From CAZEGV01 sp964511645 (GTDB lineage Bacteria > Bacteroidota > Bacteroidia > Cytophagales > JAAEPT01): a stretch of 13,876 bases of DNA. Location: contig CAZEGV010000061.1 in NCBI GenBank assembly GCA_964511645.1, positions 1-13,876 on the forward strand. The letters are read 5' to 3'. Below are positions 6,794 through 13,876 of this stretch, one piece after another. The notes beneath the pieces are model-generated. The model was given only the letters and a program-made list of their open reading frames with translations. It ran no database searches and was not told where the DNA came from. Made by a program: the position numbers and the translations under genes. How positions within the stretch are numbered: the first letter of the stretch is position 1; every line of letters starts with the position of its first letter.

Positions 6794-7246
6794 TTAGAAT
6801 GGTAAATCATCCGTAGCAGGAGCTTCAGTAGCATCACTACTCACAGTGGCTGGTGCTGCCGATGATTGTGCTGGTTCTTGAGTGGGAGGTGGTACGCTAC
6901 TGCCTCCATCTCTTTTTCCACCTAGCATAGTCAAGTTTCTTCCTACAATTTCAGTTGTGTATCTTTTTTCTCCTTCTTTAGTTTCGTAAGAACGAGTTTG
7001 AAGTTTCCCTTCAACATATACTTGACTTCCTTTGTTTAAATATTTTTCAGCTATTTCGGCTAACCCTCTCCATAATACAATATTATGCCATTCAGTTTGT
7101 TCTACTTTTTCGTTTGTATTACGATCTGTATAACTTTCACTTGTAGCGATAGAGAAAGTAGCTACTTTTACTCCGCTATCTAGTGTTCTTATTTCTGGGT
7201 CTTTGCCTAAATTCCCTACAAGGATTACTTTATTTACACCTGCCAT
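6794..7246 (-). CDS. ssb: Single-stranded DNA-binding protein
   Basis: SSB coats single-stranded DNA during replication, repair and recombination and recruits partner proteins through its tail. The 150-residue protein has an OB-fold over about residues 1-108, with MAGVNKVILVGNLGKDPEIR at the start and the conserved TEWHNIVLW (51-59), YVEGKLQTRSYE and the C-terminal strand of the fold. A flexible Pro/Ala/Ser/Gln-rich linker (about 112-145) leads to the acidic tip DDLPF (146-150), the partner-binding peptide; RecG, encoded in the same operon, is a known SSB-tail partner in other bacteria. It is the first gene of the operon, with a good promoter candidate at 7298-7328. Confidence 0.97.
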   Translation of the reverse strand: MAGVNKVILVGNLGKDPEIRTLDSGVKVATFSIATSESYTDRNTNEKVEQTEWHNIVLWRGLAEIAEKYLNKGSQVYVEGKLQTRSYETKEGEKRYTTEIVGRNLTMLGGKRDGGSSVPPPTQEPAQSSAAPATVSSDATEAPATDDLPF

Positions 7247-7297
7247 TTTATTGATTGTTTAATGAATGATACAATGGTTTAAGAAAAACACATCTAT

Positions 7298-7328
7298 CAA
7301 ATATATGTGAAAAATTATTTTGAATCAA
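7298..7328 (-). promoter_or_regulatory. Candidate promoter of the ssb-gldE-gldD-recG operon
   Basis: On the minus strand, TATATTTG (7305 down to 7298) matches the Bacteroidota -7 consensus TAnnTTTG exactly, and TTG (7328-7326) lies 20 bases upstream, an accepted spacing. The ssb ATG begins 52 bases downstream of the -7 element. The sequence lies between lrp and ssb, so ssb can be transcribed independently of lrp. Confidence 0.5.
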
Positions 7329-7358
7329 TAATGTGTTGAATAATTTTGGGTTACCTGC

Positions 7359-7826
7359 TTATATGATTGGTAAAATTTTACTGTTTTTGAGTGTTGACAA
7401 GACAACCATTGATTGTAAGTTGCCAATCTCGTCTAAATCAATCAATTTTTCTAACACAAATTTATTATAACTTTCTATATCTTTAGATAAGATTTTGAGT
7501 AAAAAATCTGAACTACCTGTTACGTGGTGACATTCTACTACTTCTTGGATTTTATCTATTTTGGAAGCAAAAGACTTCATTACATCTCTACTAGACCCTT
7601 GAAGAGAGGCTTGAAGGTATATGGCTACATTTAATCCTATTCTTTTTGTATTTAATGATGCGTGATAACTAGTAATGAACCCATTTTGTTCTAATTTTTT
7701 CACTCGCTCTAGAGTTGGTGCTGGAGAAAGTCCAATTTCTTTGGCTAATTGAGTGTTTGTAATACGAGCATTTGCTTGTAGCTTCTCTAAAATTAGTCGA
7801 TCTAGTTTGTCTAACTTATCTCCCAT
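7359..7826 (-). CDS. Lrp/AsnC family transcriptional regulator
   Basis: A 155-residue member of the leucine-responsive regulator family, DNA-binding proteins that assemble as dimers or octamers and sense amino acids. The N-terminal winged helix-turn-helix spans about residues 5-60: LDKLDRLILEKLQANARITN, then QLAKEIGLSPAPTLERVKKLEQNGFI with the usual conserved S-x-x-P/T-x-x-x-R-V-x-x-L-E pattern. The RAM ligand-binding domain (about 65-150) includes VVECHHVTGSSDFLLKI, the family's core Gly-containing turn. It lies upstream of ssb in the same orientation with 112 bases between, enough for the separate ssb promoter. It is divergent from the DUF898 gene, so it may control itself and that neighbour. 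Ligand and targets cannot be read from the sequence. Confidence 0.93.
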   Translation of the reverse strand: MGDKLDKLDRLILEKLQANARITNTQLAKEIGLSPAPTLERVKKLEQNGFITSYHASLNTKRIGLNVAIYLQASLQGSSRDVMKSFASKIDKIQEVVECHHVTGSSDFLLKILSKDIESYNKFVLEKLIDLDEIGNLQSMVVLSTLKNSKILPII

Positions 7827-7988
7827 CTCTGTATTTGTTTTTTACGATTTCACCAAATTTTATATCGACAAATATATGATATGTTACGAACAACGTTACA
7901 TAATATTCGTTATTTTTAATCTTAGATAGTATTTATTTTGATTTAAATTCTTACATTGTATGCTGTTTTATACCTAACCCCTATTAAA
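7827..7988. promoter_or_regulatory. Divergent promoter region between the Lrp-type regulator and the DUF898 gene
   Basis: For the regulator (minus strand), TATATTTG at 7876-7869 matches the -7 consensus TAnnTTTG, with a TTG only 14 bases upstream (7893-7891), a tight spacing. TTATTTTG at 7933-7940 is a near match for the plus-strand gene. Between them lies an imperfect repeat: TTACGAA (7884-7890) and TTCGTTA (about 7906-7912), plus ACGTTAC (7893-7899). A dyad here would suit autoregulation by the Lrp-type protein, but this is inference. Confidence 0.35.
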
Positions 7989-9011
7989 ATGAATGAAGAT
8001 AACTCTACTCAATATCAAGATGATAGCGTACAATTAAGTCAAAGGCAAATTGATGCAAGAAGCGGGCTTAATATTTCTTACCATGGTCAAGGCGGAGAGT
8101 TTTTTAAAATTCATATTGTTAATATTTTACTAACGGTAGTCACTTTGGGCTTATACTATCCTTGGGCTAAGGCCAAATTGTTACAGTACCATTATGCAGA
8201 AACAGAACTTAAAGGTTCTCGATTCACATTTCACGGTACAGGAAAAGAAATGTTTGTAGGTATGCTTAAAGCGTTGGTTTTGTTTGGAGTCTTGTATGGT
8301 GTATTATTTGTCGCTATAAAATTTTATCCGCAAAACCCTACTATAATAATTAGTGCTGCACTTCTCTTTTACCTCGGCATCTTGTTAATTATGCCTATTG
8401 CAATAGTAGGCTCTGTACGATATAGAGCTTCTCGTAGTTCTTGGAGAGGTATTCATTTTCAGTACGTAGGTAATCTAACTTCTATGTACAAAGTTTTTGG
8501 AATGGGAGTTTTGTACACGATACTTACATTTGGAATATATGGAGTTTGGTTTGGAAACAACATCAGAAAAGAAGTTTTAGATAACTTGAAATGGGGCAAT
8601 GTTAAGTTTTCTTTTACGGGAGATGGCGGTTCTTTATTCGGGATTCATATAGTCGGATATCTTTTGTCTTATATCACAATCGGGATTTATTTCTTCAAAT
8701 ACCAGTCTAATGTTTTCAACTTTAATATTGATAATATGAAAATGGACCAAGGGGGAAATACTGGAGGGTTTAAAGCCAGCACAACAGGAATGGGTCTCTT
8801 TAAGGTGCTTATCGGTAATTTATTCATCATTGTCTTTACGCTTGGCTTAGCAATGCCCTATGCAATGGTACGTTATATGAAGTATATCGTAAGTAATATA
8901 AAAATAATGGGATTTGTTGATTTAGATAATTTAGAGCAAGGCGAGCTAGAAGAAACTAATGCAGTAGGGGAAGGCTTGCTAGATGCCTTAGATATGGATA
9001 TTATTTTCTAA
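7989..9011 (+). CDS. YjgN/DUF898 family polytopic membrane protein
   Basis: A 340-residue protein from the ATG at 7989; an in-frame TTG at 7956 would add 11 residues with no support, and MNEDNSTQYQDD is a normal hydrophilic start. It carries DUF898 features: an FHGQGG/FTFHGTG motif followed by a hydrophobic span ending in TLGLYYPWAKAK. This unit is repeated, as GDGGSLFGIHIVGYLL...IGIYFF (about 211-236) and GMGLFKVLIGNLFIIVFTLGL (267-287). About six hydrophobic spans are visible, at roughly 42-58, 92-112, 118-143, 168-188, 215-236 and 272-292. The molecular function of the family is unknown. The next gene, an M48 protease, starts 4 bases after the stop, a pairing seen in other bacteria that suggests joint work in the cytoplasmic membrane. 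The C-terminus is acidic. Confidence 0.85.
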   Translation: MNEDNSTQYQDDSVQLSQRQIDARSGLNISYHGQGGEFFKIHIVNILLTVVTLGLYYPWAKAKLLQYHYAETELKGSRFTFHGTGKEMFVGMLKALVLFGVLYGVLFVAIKFYPQNPTIIISAALLFYLGILLIMPIAIVGSVRYRASRSSWRGIHFQYVGNLTSMYKVFGMGVLYTILTFGIYGVWFGNNIRKEVLDNLKWGNVKFSFTGDGGSLFGIHIVGYLLSYITIGIYFFKYQSNVFNFNIDNMKMDQGGNTGGFKASTTGMGLFKVLIGNLFIIVFTLGLAMPYAMVRYMKYIVSNIKIMGFVDLDNLEQGELEETNAVGEGLLDALDMDIIF

Positions 9012-9015
9012 TAAG

Positions 9016-10119
9016 GTGAAAGCATATACAGGACAATATTTTGATGGAAAATCTTCACGTCCTATAACCGTTGAGGTAAAAATATCTGGGCGTGGCATTA
9101 GTATGAGTTACAGTGCTAATAATGAAGGCTATGAAAATATACACACAATAGAGTATAGCCATGATGAAATCAAAAAATACGCTAAACAGCATAAAAAACT
9201 CACTCTTTATTTTGGAGAAAACGCACCTTATCAGAGCTTGTCTGTAGAGGATGTTTCTTTACTTAGCCAACTTGAGAAAGAAGCCCCTTATGCTAAATGC
9301 TTAAAAACCCCTTATCGTTTTTTTGAAAAAATAGGAGTTTTAGGATATATAGGAGCAGTATTATTTATAATAGGTTTTGTATTGTTTGGTAACTTCGTTG
9401 TGTTGCCTTTTATGGCTAAACAAGTCGCCAATAATTTCCCGAAAGAATATGAAAAGTCATTAGGAGAACAGTCTTTTAATAATTTTATGGCGTTTTATAC
9501 CGTTGACAGTGCTAAAACTGAATTAATAAAAGAGTACGCTTCCCATATTGATTTTGACACTGACTACGAACTTGATATTTATGTAGTTGACAACAAAATG
9601 GTAAATGCTTTTGCTTTGCCTGGCGGAAAAGTAGTCGTTTTTAGAGGGATTCTAGACAAAATGGATGGACATGAAGAACTCGCTGCATTATTAGGGCATG
9701 AGGTAGGACATGTAGCACACAGGCATTCACTTAAAATGCTAATCAATCAATATGCTAGTTCTTTTATTTTGGATATTTTTACAGGGAACTCTGGGGCTAT
9801 ATCTAAAAAATTAGGAGGAGTAGCCATTAACTTAACAGGATTTTCGCATAGTAGAGATGCAGAGAGACAAGCCGATGATTATGGATTGAAAGTATTAAGA
9901 GCTAACAAAATAGATAATTACGGAGCAGTTCATTTGTTTGAAAAACTGGAAACTCAACATACGGAAGAAGAAACTTCTACTTTAGAAATATTTGAGGTAA
10001 TGAGCACCCACCCTAATACTAAAGACCGAATTAAAGATATGAAAGCCGATATCAAGAGCCTAGGTAATAATGGAGAAATTCGTCCAGAGCTTAAAGAGAT
10101 TTGGAAGAAAATAAAATAG
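9016..10119 (+). CDS. Membrane-anchored M48 family zinc metalloprotease
   Basis: A 367-residue protein from a GTG start 4 bases after the DUF898 stop; no earlier start is possible without a long overlap, and the first residues (YTGQYFDGKSSRP) resemble the small N-terminal domain found before M48 domains. One membrane span lies at about 107-133. The peptidase domain follows, with NAFALPGGKVVVFRGIL (197-213), zinc motif HEVGH (228-232, in LLGHEVGHVAHRH) and the third ligand Glu at 283 in SRDAERQADDYG. STHPNTKDRI (329-338) is the usual C-terminal signature. All catalytic residues are present, so it is probably active. Relatives such as HtpX, BepA and LoiP act in membrane or envelope protein quality control; the substrate here is unknown. 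Confidence 0.9.
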   Translation: MKAYTGQYFDGKSSRPITVEVKISGRGISMSYSANNEGYENIHTIEYSHDEIKKYAKQHKKLTLYFGENAPYQSLSVEDVSLLSQLEKEAPYAKCLKTPYRFFEKIGVLGYIGAVLFIIGFVLFGNFVVLPFMAKQVANNFPKEYEKSLGEQSFNNFMAFYTVDSAKTELIKEYASHIDFDTDYELDIYVVDNKMVNAFALPGGKVVVFRGILDKMDGHEELAALLGHEVGHVAHRHSLKMLINQYASSFILDIFTGNSGAISKKLGGVAINLTGFSHSRDAERQADDYGLKVLRANKIDNYGAVHLFEKLETQHTEEETSTLEIFEVMSTHPNTKDRIKDMKADIKSLGNNGEIRPELKEIWKKIK

Positions 10120-10274
10120 GCAGAAAAAGTATTTGTTAAGTTGAGTCTACTGAGTGATTTTATTATCTGTTTGGTGACGTTTAATAAAGAAAATAGTCAT
10201 TAACTTTAAATTGTTTATTAATAGTGATAAGTTGTTTTTCGTAAGAAGATTTTATTTAAAAAAAACAACTAGAA

Positions 10275-11792
10275 ATGAAAATTAGACCATTATTTATATT
10301 GCTATCTATTACTTATTTAGTAGTATTAGTTGTTATTTCTTTTTTTTGGAGTCCAATTCTTTGGACATTAATCCTGTTTGCTCCACTTATTTTAGTAGGG
10401 ATTTCTGACATTACTCAAAAAAAGCACAGTATTAAGAAAAACTTCCCTGTAATTGGGCAATTAAGATACGTATTAGAAAAATTCCGTCCAGAGATTATGC
10501 AATATTTTGTAGAAACCGACACGGAAGGTACCCCTATCAATAGGTTATTTAGAACATTAATCTATCAACGGGCTAAAAATGTTAGCGACACAACTCCTTT
10601 TGGTACAAAATTAAATCTTTATAAGCCAGGTTACGAAATTATGGCACATTCAATGTATCCAATATCATTTTCTACTATCGACCATAACCTACGCACTACA
10701 ATTGGTAATCATCAATGTAAAAAACCCTACAATAGTAGCATCCTTAATGTATCGGCAATGAGCTTTGGTGCTTTAAGTAAAAATGCAATAATGGCGTTAA
10801 ACAAAGGTGGAAAAATAGCAGGGTACGCTCATAATACAGGTGAAGGGGGAATTAGCCCTTATCACAAAAAACATGGTGGAGACATTATATTTCAGGTAGG
10901 AACAGGTTATTTTGGTTGCCGTACAAAAGATGGTCAATTTTGTCCTGAAACCTTTAAAAAAACAGTATCAGAAGAGGCTGTAAAAATGATTGAAATAAAA
11001 TTATCTCAAGGGGCAAAACCTGGACATGGTGGTATATTGCCTGCTAGCAAAAACACAGAAGAAATCGCAAAAATAAGAGGTGTAAACCCTTTTACAGCGG
11101 TGCATTCACCTCCTTCTCATACTGCATTTTCTGGACCAGAAGGCTTAATCAATTTTATTGCTCAACTTAGAGACCTATCAGACGGAAAGCCCATTGGCTT
11201 TAAGCTATGTGTTGGTCAAAAAGATGAGTTTTTGACCTTATGCGAAACAATGAAAAAGTTAAATATCTACCCAGACTTTATCACCATAGATGGTGGGGAA
11301 GGTGGAACAGGAGCAGCTCCTGTAGAATTTGCAAACTCACTTGGATTACCATTAAGAGAGGGTCTATCATTTGTAGATTTAGCACTTAAGCAATATGATA
11401 TTCGTGAACACATTCGATTAGTAGCATCGGGCAGGATATTTACAGCCTTTCACATGGCGAGGTTATTTGCATTAGGTGCTGATGCTTGTAATAGTGCTAG
11501 GGCAATGATGCTCGCAATTGGATGTATACAAGCCTTAGAGTGCAACAAAGACACTTGTCCCGTAGGCGTAGCAACTCAAAATCCTACCTTGGTAAAAGGG
11601 CTGGACGTTGATGACAAAGCACAACGTGTAGCTAACTTCCATAAAAACACTATAGATAGTTTTGTAGAACTTATCGCTGCGGTTGGGCTCAAAAGTCATC
11701 ATGAACTAGAACGTAAGCACATCATCCACAGAAAAGGAGCTAATCAACTAGTGTCATATGAAGAATTATACAGCGAGATAATCCTAAGTTAG
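10275..11792 (+). CDS. FMN-binding glutamate synthase family protein with an N-terminal membrane anchor
   Basis: A 505-residue protein related to the synthase (FMN) domain of glutamate synthase large subunit, but lacking the amidotransferase domain. Two hydrophobic spans (about 6-24 and 26-44) anchor it in the membrane. The barrel domain starts near residue 155 with NVSAMSFGALS and contains HNTGEGGISPYH (186-197), GAKPGHGGILP (246-256), ITIDGGEGGTGAAP (336-349) and LVASGRI, the FMN/substrate signatures of GltB. The cysteines C417-x5-C423-x4-C428 with CPVGVATQ match the [3Fe-4S] ligands of GltB. Such stand-alone proteins are widespread, but their true reaction is often untested, so glutamate synthase activity is inference. 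A stretch of 155 bases without a clear gene precedes it. Confidence 0.9.
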   Translation: MKIRPLFILLSITYLVVLVVISFFWSPILWTLILFAPLILVGISDITQKKHSIKKNFPVIGQLRYVLEKFRPEIMQYFVETDTEGTPINRLFRTLIYQRAKNVSDTTPFGTKLNLYKPGYEIMAHSMYPISFSTIDHNLRTTIGNHQCKKPYNSSILNVSAMSFGALSKNAIMALNKGGKIAGYAHNTGEGGISPYHKKHGGDIIFQVGTGYFGCRTKDGQFCPETFKKTVSEEAVKMIEIKLSQGAKPGHGGILPASKNTEEIAKIRGVNPFTAVHSPPSHTAFSGPEGLINFIAQLRDLSDGKPIGFKLCVGQKDEFLTLCETMKKLNIYPDFITIDGGEGGTGAAPVEFANSLGLPLREGLSFVDLALKQYDIREHIRLVASGRIFTAFHMARLFALGADACNSARAMMLAIGCIQALECNKDTCPVGVATQNPTLVKGLDVDDKAQRVANFHKNTIDSFVELIAAVGLKSHHELERKHIIHRKGANQLVSYEELYSEIILS

Positions 11793-11794
11793 TA

Positions 11795-12268
11795 ATGAAC
11801 ATCTTATTCTACGCCCCAGAATATCGCCCCAACCTCTCTAATATGATTAGAAGTGCAGAATTTTTTGGCTTCAAAAAAGTGTATATCTATGATAAAAATA
11901 ATTTACTAAACCCTCCAAAAAACAATAAAACATCTCGTGCAGAGATGAATCATCTTGCTAAAGTGTGGACAGCAGGTGCTATTGAACATATCGAAATATG
12001 TAATATCGAAAACCCAACAGAATTCATACATAGTTATAGCGGGAGAGTAATTGGCACTTTAGTAGATAAGCAAGCAATACATCTTCAAGATTTTTCTTTT
12101 CAAAAAGAAGATTTAATAGTAATGGGTAGTGAAAAAGAAGGTTTGCCAGAGACACTTGAAAAGTTGATGACTGAATCTATTTATATCCCTCAGCGAGGAG
12201 TTACCAATTGCCTCAATGTATCAGTAACCTTAGGAATAATCTTACACGAAGCACTAAAGAATTTTTAA
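11795..12268 (+). CDS. SpoU/TrmH (SPOUT) family RNA 2'-O-methyltransferase
   Basis: A 157-residue protein, the length of the minimal SPOUT enzymes such as TrmL, with no extra RNA-binding domain. Motif 1 is PNLSNMIRSAEFFGF (12-26), with the Asn and Arg used for RNA 2'-O-methylation. Motif 2 is IVMGSEKEGLP (108-118), and motif 3 is CLNVSVTLGIILHEA (139-153), the S-adenosylmethionine-binding trefoil knot. It would methylate ribose in tRNA or rRNA; the specific base cannot be told. The start lies 2 bases after the stop of the FMN protein gene, so the two are probably co-transcribed. There is no sign of damage. Confidence 0.9.
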   Translation: MNILFYAPEYRPNLSNMIRSAEFFGFKKVYIYDKNNLLNPPKNNKTSRAEMNHLAKVWTAGAIEHIEICNIENPTEFIHSYSGRVIGTLVDKQAIHLQDFSFQKEDLIVMGSEKEGLPETLEKLMTESIYIPQRGVTNCLNVSVTLGIILHEALKNF

Positions 12269-12269
12269 T

Positions 12270-12292
12270 CACAAATGAATTGTGTAATTTTG
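12270..12292 (+). promoter_or_regulatory. Candidate promoter and small dyad upstream of aroQ
   Basis: TAATTTTG at 12285-12292 matches the Bacteroidota -7 consensus TAnnTTTG; a T-rich stretch at 12262-12266 is the only -33 candidate. CACAA/TTGTG (12270-12274 and 12280-12284) forms a small inverted repeat just upstream. The aroQ ATG is 22 bases after the -7 element. The 46-base gap to the preceding gene would allow a separate transcript. Confidence 0.35.
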
Positions 12293-12314
12293 AAAAAGAT
12301 AAAATTAACGAGAG

Positions 12315-12734
12315 ATGAAAATTTTAATTTTAAATGGTCCTAATCTTAATTTACTAGGGGTAAGAGAGCCTTCTATTTATGGGGATAAAAACTTTACTAC
12401 ATTTTTTGAAGAAATCAAGAACAAATACAACAAAACCACATTAGAGTACTATCAATCTAACTCTGAAGGAGAAATTGTCAACAAACTACATGAAGTAGGT
12501 TTTGACTACGATGGAGTTATTCTTAATGCAGGTGCTTATACACATACCTCTGTAGCCATTGCAGATGCGATTGCCGGTATCAAAATTCCTGTAATTGAAG
12601 TGCATATTTCTAACGTACATGCTAGAGAGTCTTTCAGACACCATAGCTACCTCACGCCTAACTGTGTAGGTGTTATTGCTGGACTAGGACTTAAAGGTTA
12701 CGAATTAGGAATTGATTATTTCCTTCAAAAATAA
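12315..12734 (+). CDS. aroQ: Type II 3-dehydroquinate dehydratase
   Basis: Catalyses the third step of the shikimate pathway, 3-dehydroquinate to 3-dehydroshikimate, toward aromatic amino acids; it is a cytoplasmic dodecamer in this family. The 139-residue length is typical. The start LILNGPNLNLLGVREPSIYG holds the catalytic Arg (17) and Tyr (22). YQSNSEGEIVNKLHE (46-60), the NAGAYTHTS signature (71-79) and EVHISNVHARESFRHHS (95-111), with the catalytic His 97 and substrate-binding Arg 108, are all present. The following aminotransferase gene starts at the base after its stop, which suggests co-transcription and coupling. Confidence 0.97.
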   Translation: MKILILNGPNLNLLGVREPSIYGDKNFTTFFEEIKNKYNKTTLEYYQSNSEGEIVNKLHEVGFDYDGVILNAGAYTHTSVAIADAIAGIKIPVIEVHISNVHARESFRHHSYLTPNCVGVIAGLGLKGYELGIDYFLQK

Positions 12735-13751
12735 ATGATTAACCTCTACCCAGGACCTTCTAAGCTTCATCCTTCGGTTAGTAAATCATTACTTAAAGTA
12801 AATGAACTGATTACTTACAATCACCGAAGCCCTGAGTTTATGGATTTGTATAAAAAGACACAACTCTCTTTATTCAAAAAACTCAGTATTCCACAAGATT
12901 ATACGCTCTGTTTTGTTTCCTCTGCCACTGAGTGTTGGGAAATCATAGCAGAATCTTATAATGGGTTATCTTCCTTACACATCTATAACGGAAATTTTGG
13001 GAGAAAATGGTATGAGATCACTAAAAAACTAGGAGGAGATGCTCGTGAAGGAAAATTTGAGATAAATGATTTACCTAGCTTAACAGAGAATGCCGATTTA
13101 CTCTGTTTTACACATTGCGAAACTTCTAATGGTACATATATTCCTTCCAAAACATTTACTTTAGCTAAAGAAAAATATCCTGAATCACTCATTGCAATTG
13201 ATTCTACGGCTTCGCTAGGGGCTATCCATATTGACTTTGAGAAGACCGATATTGTTTTTTCCTCGGTGCAAAAATGCTTGGGATTACCCGCAGGTCTTGG
13301 TTTATTGATACTGTCACCTAGAGCCATTGAAATCACTAAAAATCTTAATCGAAACAATCATTACAATAGTATTTGTAATTTAAGCTTAAATGCTAAAAAA
13401 TACCAAACTACATATACACCAAACATATTGGGTATTTATTTACTTTCAACTTTATTAGAAAAATATGGCGATAGCCAGTCTAACGAAAAGATTTTAAGAA
13501 AAAGACAAAAGCACCTTATCCAAAAACACAAAATTGAGCTAGTCTCTCAAAATACTAAAGTATCATCTCCTACCGTACTTGCTATCAAAAATAACCAACC
13601 ACAGGATTTTATATGTCAAAAAGCCCAACGAGGAATTATTGTAGGAAAAGGATATGGAGATTGGAAATCATCTTCTTATCGAATTGCTAACTTTCCAGCA
13701 CACACATTAGCTGAGTTAAATAAAGTGTTTGAAAAACTGAATCTAACGTAG
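12735..13751 (+). CDS. Class V aminotransferase related to phosphoserine aminotransferase
   Basis: A 338-residue PLP enzyme of fold type I. PGPSKLHPSV (7-16) and NHRSPEFMDLY (29-39) mirror the SerC start (PGPs...SHRSkeF). SSATECWE (62-69) is the phosphate-binding loop region, IDSTASLGAI (155-164) contains the PLP Asp, and the Schiff-base Lys is Lys180 in SSVQKCLGLPAGLG. SerC usually has AQKNxGPAG at this point, and the typical length is near 360, so this is a divergent branch. It may be a phosphoserine aminotransferase or another class V transaminase. It abuts aroQ with no gap. PLP dependence is near certain, the substrate is not, and I give no gene symbol for that reason. Confidence 0.82.
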   Translation: MINLYPGPSKLHPSVSKSLLKVNELITYNHRSPEFMDLYKKTQLSLFKKLSIPQDYTLCFVSSATECWEIIAESYNGLSSLHIYNGNFGRKWYEITKKLGGDAREGKFEINDLPSLTENADLLCFTHCETSNGTYIPSKTFTLAKEKYPESLIAIDSTASLGAIHIDFEKTDIVFSSVQKCLGLPAGLGLLILSPRAIEITKNLNRNNHYNSICNLSLNAKKYQTTYTPNILGIYLLSTLLEKYGDSQSNEKILRKRQKHLIQKHKIELVSQNTKVSSPTVLAIKNNQPQDFICQKAQRGIIVGKGYGDWKSSSYRIANFPAHTLAELNKVFEKLNLT

Positions 13752-13876
13752 TACCATATTATACCATTTTAATTATAAAATACGTCATTAAACGTATTTA
13801 AATAATGATGATTTGAAGTTATAGACTTTAGTAAAATCAAACAAAGAATTCGTCGCTCTGCTTTAATAGAAACTTG
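13752..13876. mobile_element. End of a mobile element related to the palindromic elements, continuing past the right edge
   Basis: From 13762 the sequence TACCATTTTAATTATAAA, followed by ATACGTCATTA, aligns with the arm of copies A and C (TACCATATTGACTATAAT, then CTACGTCAATTA) with about 25 of 32 positions matching. TTA precedes it (13759-13761), the same 3-bp target. A second TACCAT begins at 13752, right after the aminotransferase stop. Beyond about 13793 the sequence no longer resembles the small elements, so this may be a diverged copy or the end of a larger element. No gene is visible in these 125 bases; AAATACG/CGTATTT (13778-13784 and 13792-13798) could form a hairpin. Confidence 0.5.

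Noticed and set aside
7956..7988. Upstream TTG start for the DUF898 gene
   Set aside because: It adds 11 residues of no family similarity; the ATG at 7989 gives a normal N-terminus and leaves room for the promoter.

Overview
The window is AT-rich DNA from a gliding-type member of the Bacteroidota, most likely class Cytophagia or Flavobacteriia. The evidence is the ssb-gldE-gldD gene order known from gliding Bacteroidota, promoter elements of the Bacteroidota type (TAnnTTTG), weak Shine-Dalgarno sequences, and protein sequences of the same flavour. I cannot name the genus.

Positions 1-2700 are an accessory, mobile-element-rich stretch. At the left edge, on the minus strand, there is what looks like the 5' end of a group II intron (1-108), abutting a decayed IS4-type transposase fragment (109-165). 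An intact ParD/ParE-type toxin-antitoxin pair follows (370-910), flanked by palindromes that resemble gene-cassette recombination sites. From 962 to 2699 lies a dead IS4-family insertion sequence with 18-bp perfect terminal inverted repeats. Its transposase can be read from N- to C-terminus on the minus strand, but only through frameshifts, small deletions and three nested copies of a 157-158 bp palindromic, non-coding, MITE-like element. Each copy is flanked by a 3-bp TAA/TTA duplication. Copies A and C differ at only four positions, while copy B is older. A related element end sits at the right edge of the window (about 13762).

Positions 2754-7246 form one minus-strand operon: ssb, gldE (CBS/CorC-type membrane protein), gldD (gliding lipoprotein) and recG (helicase). 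The gldE/gldD and gldD/recG pairs overlap by 14 and 10 bases. GldD and GldE are gliding-motility proteins linked to type IX secretion; SSB and RecG are DNA-maintenance proteins. An Lrp/AsnC regulator lies just upstream (7359-7826, minus).

Positions 7989-10119 carry a plus-strand pair: a YjgN/DUF898 polytopic membrane protein and a membrane-anchored M48 zinc metalloprotease, 4 bases apart. Positions 10275-13751 are a tight plus-strand cluster: a membrane-anchored, FMN-binding glutamate-synthase-like protein, a small SpoU/TrmH RNA 2'-O-methyltransferase, type II 3-dehydroquinate dehydratase (aroQ), and a class V aminotransferase related to phosphoserine aminotransferase that starts on the base after the aroQ stop.

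I do not see a clearly new defence or biosynthetic system. The most informative structures are the nested palindromic elements inside the dead IS4 copy, the putative intron junction at the left edge, and the DUF898-M48 pair.
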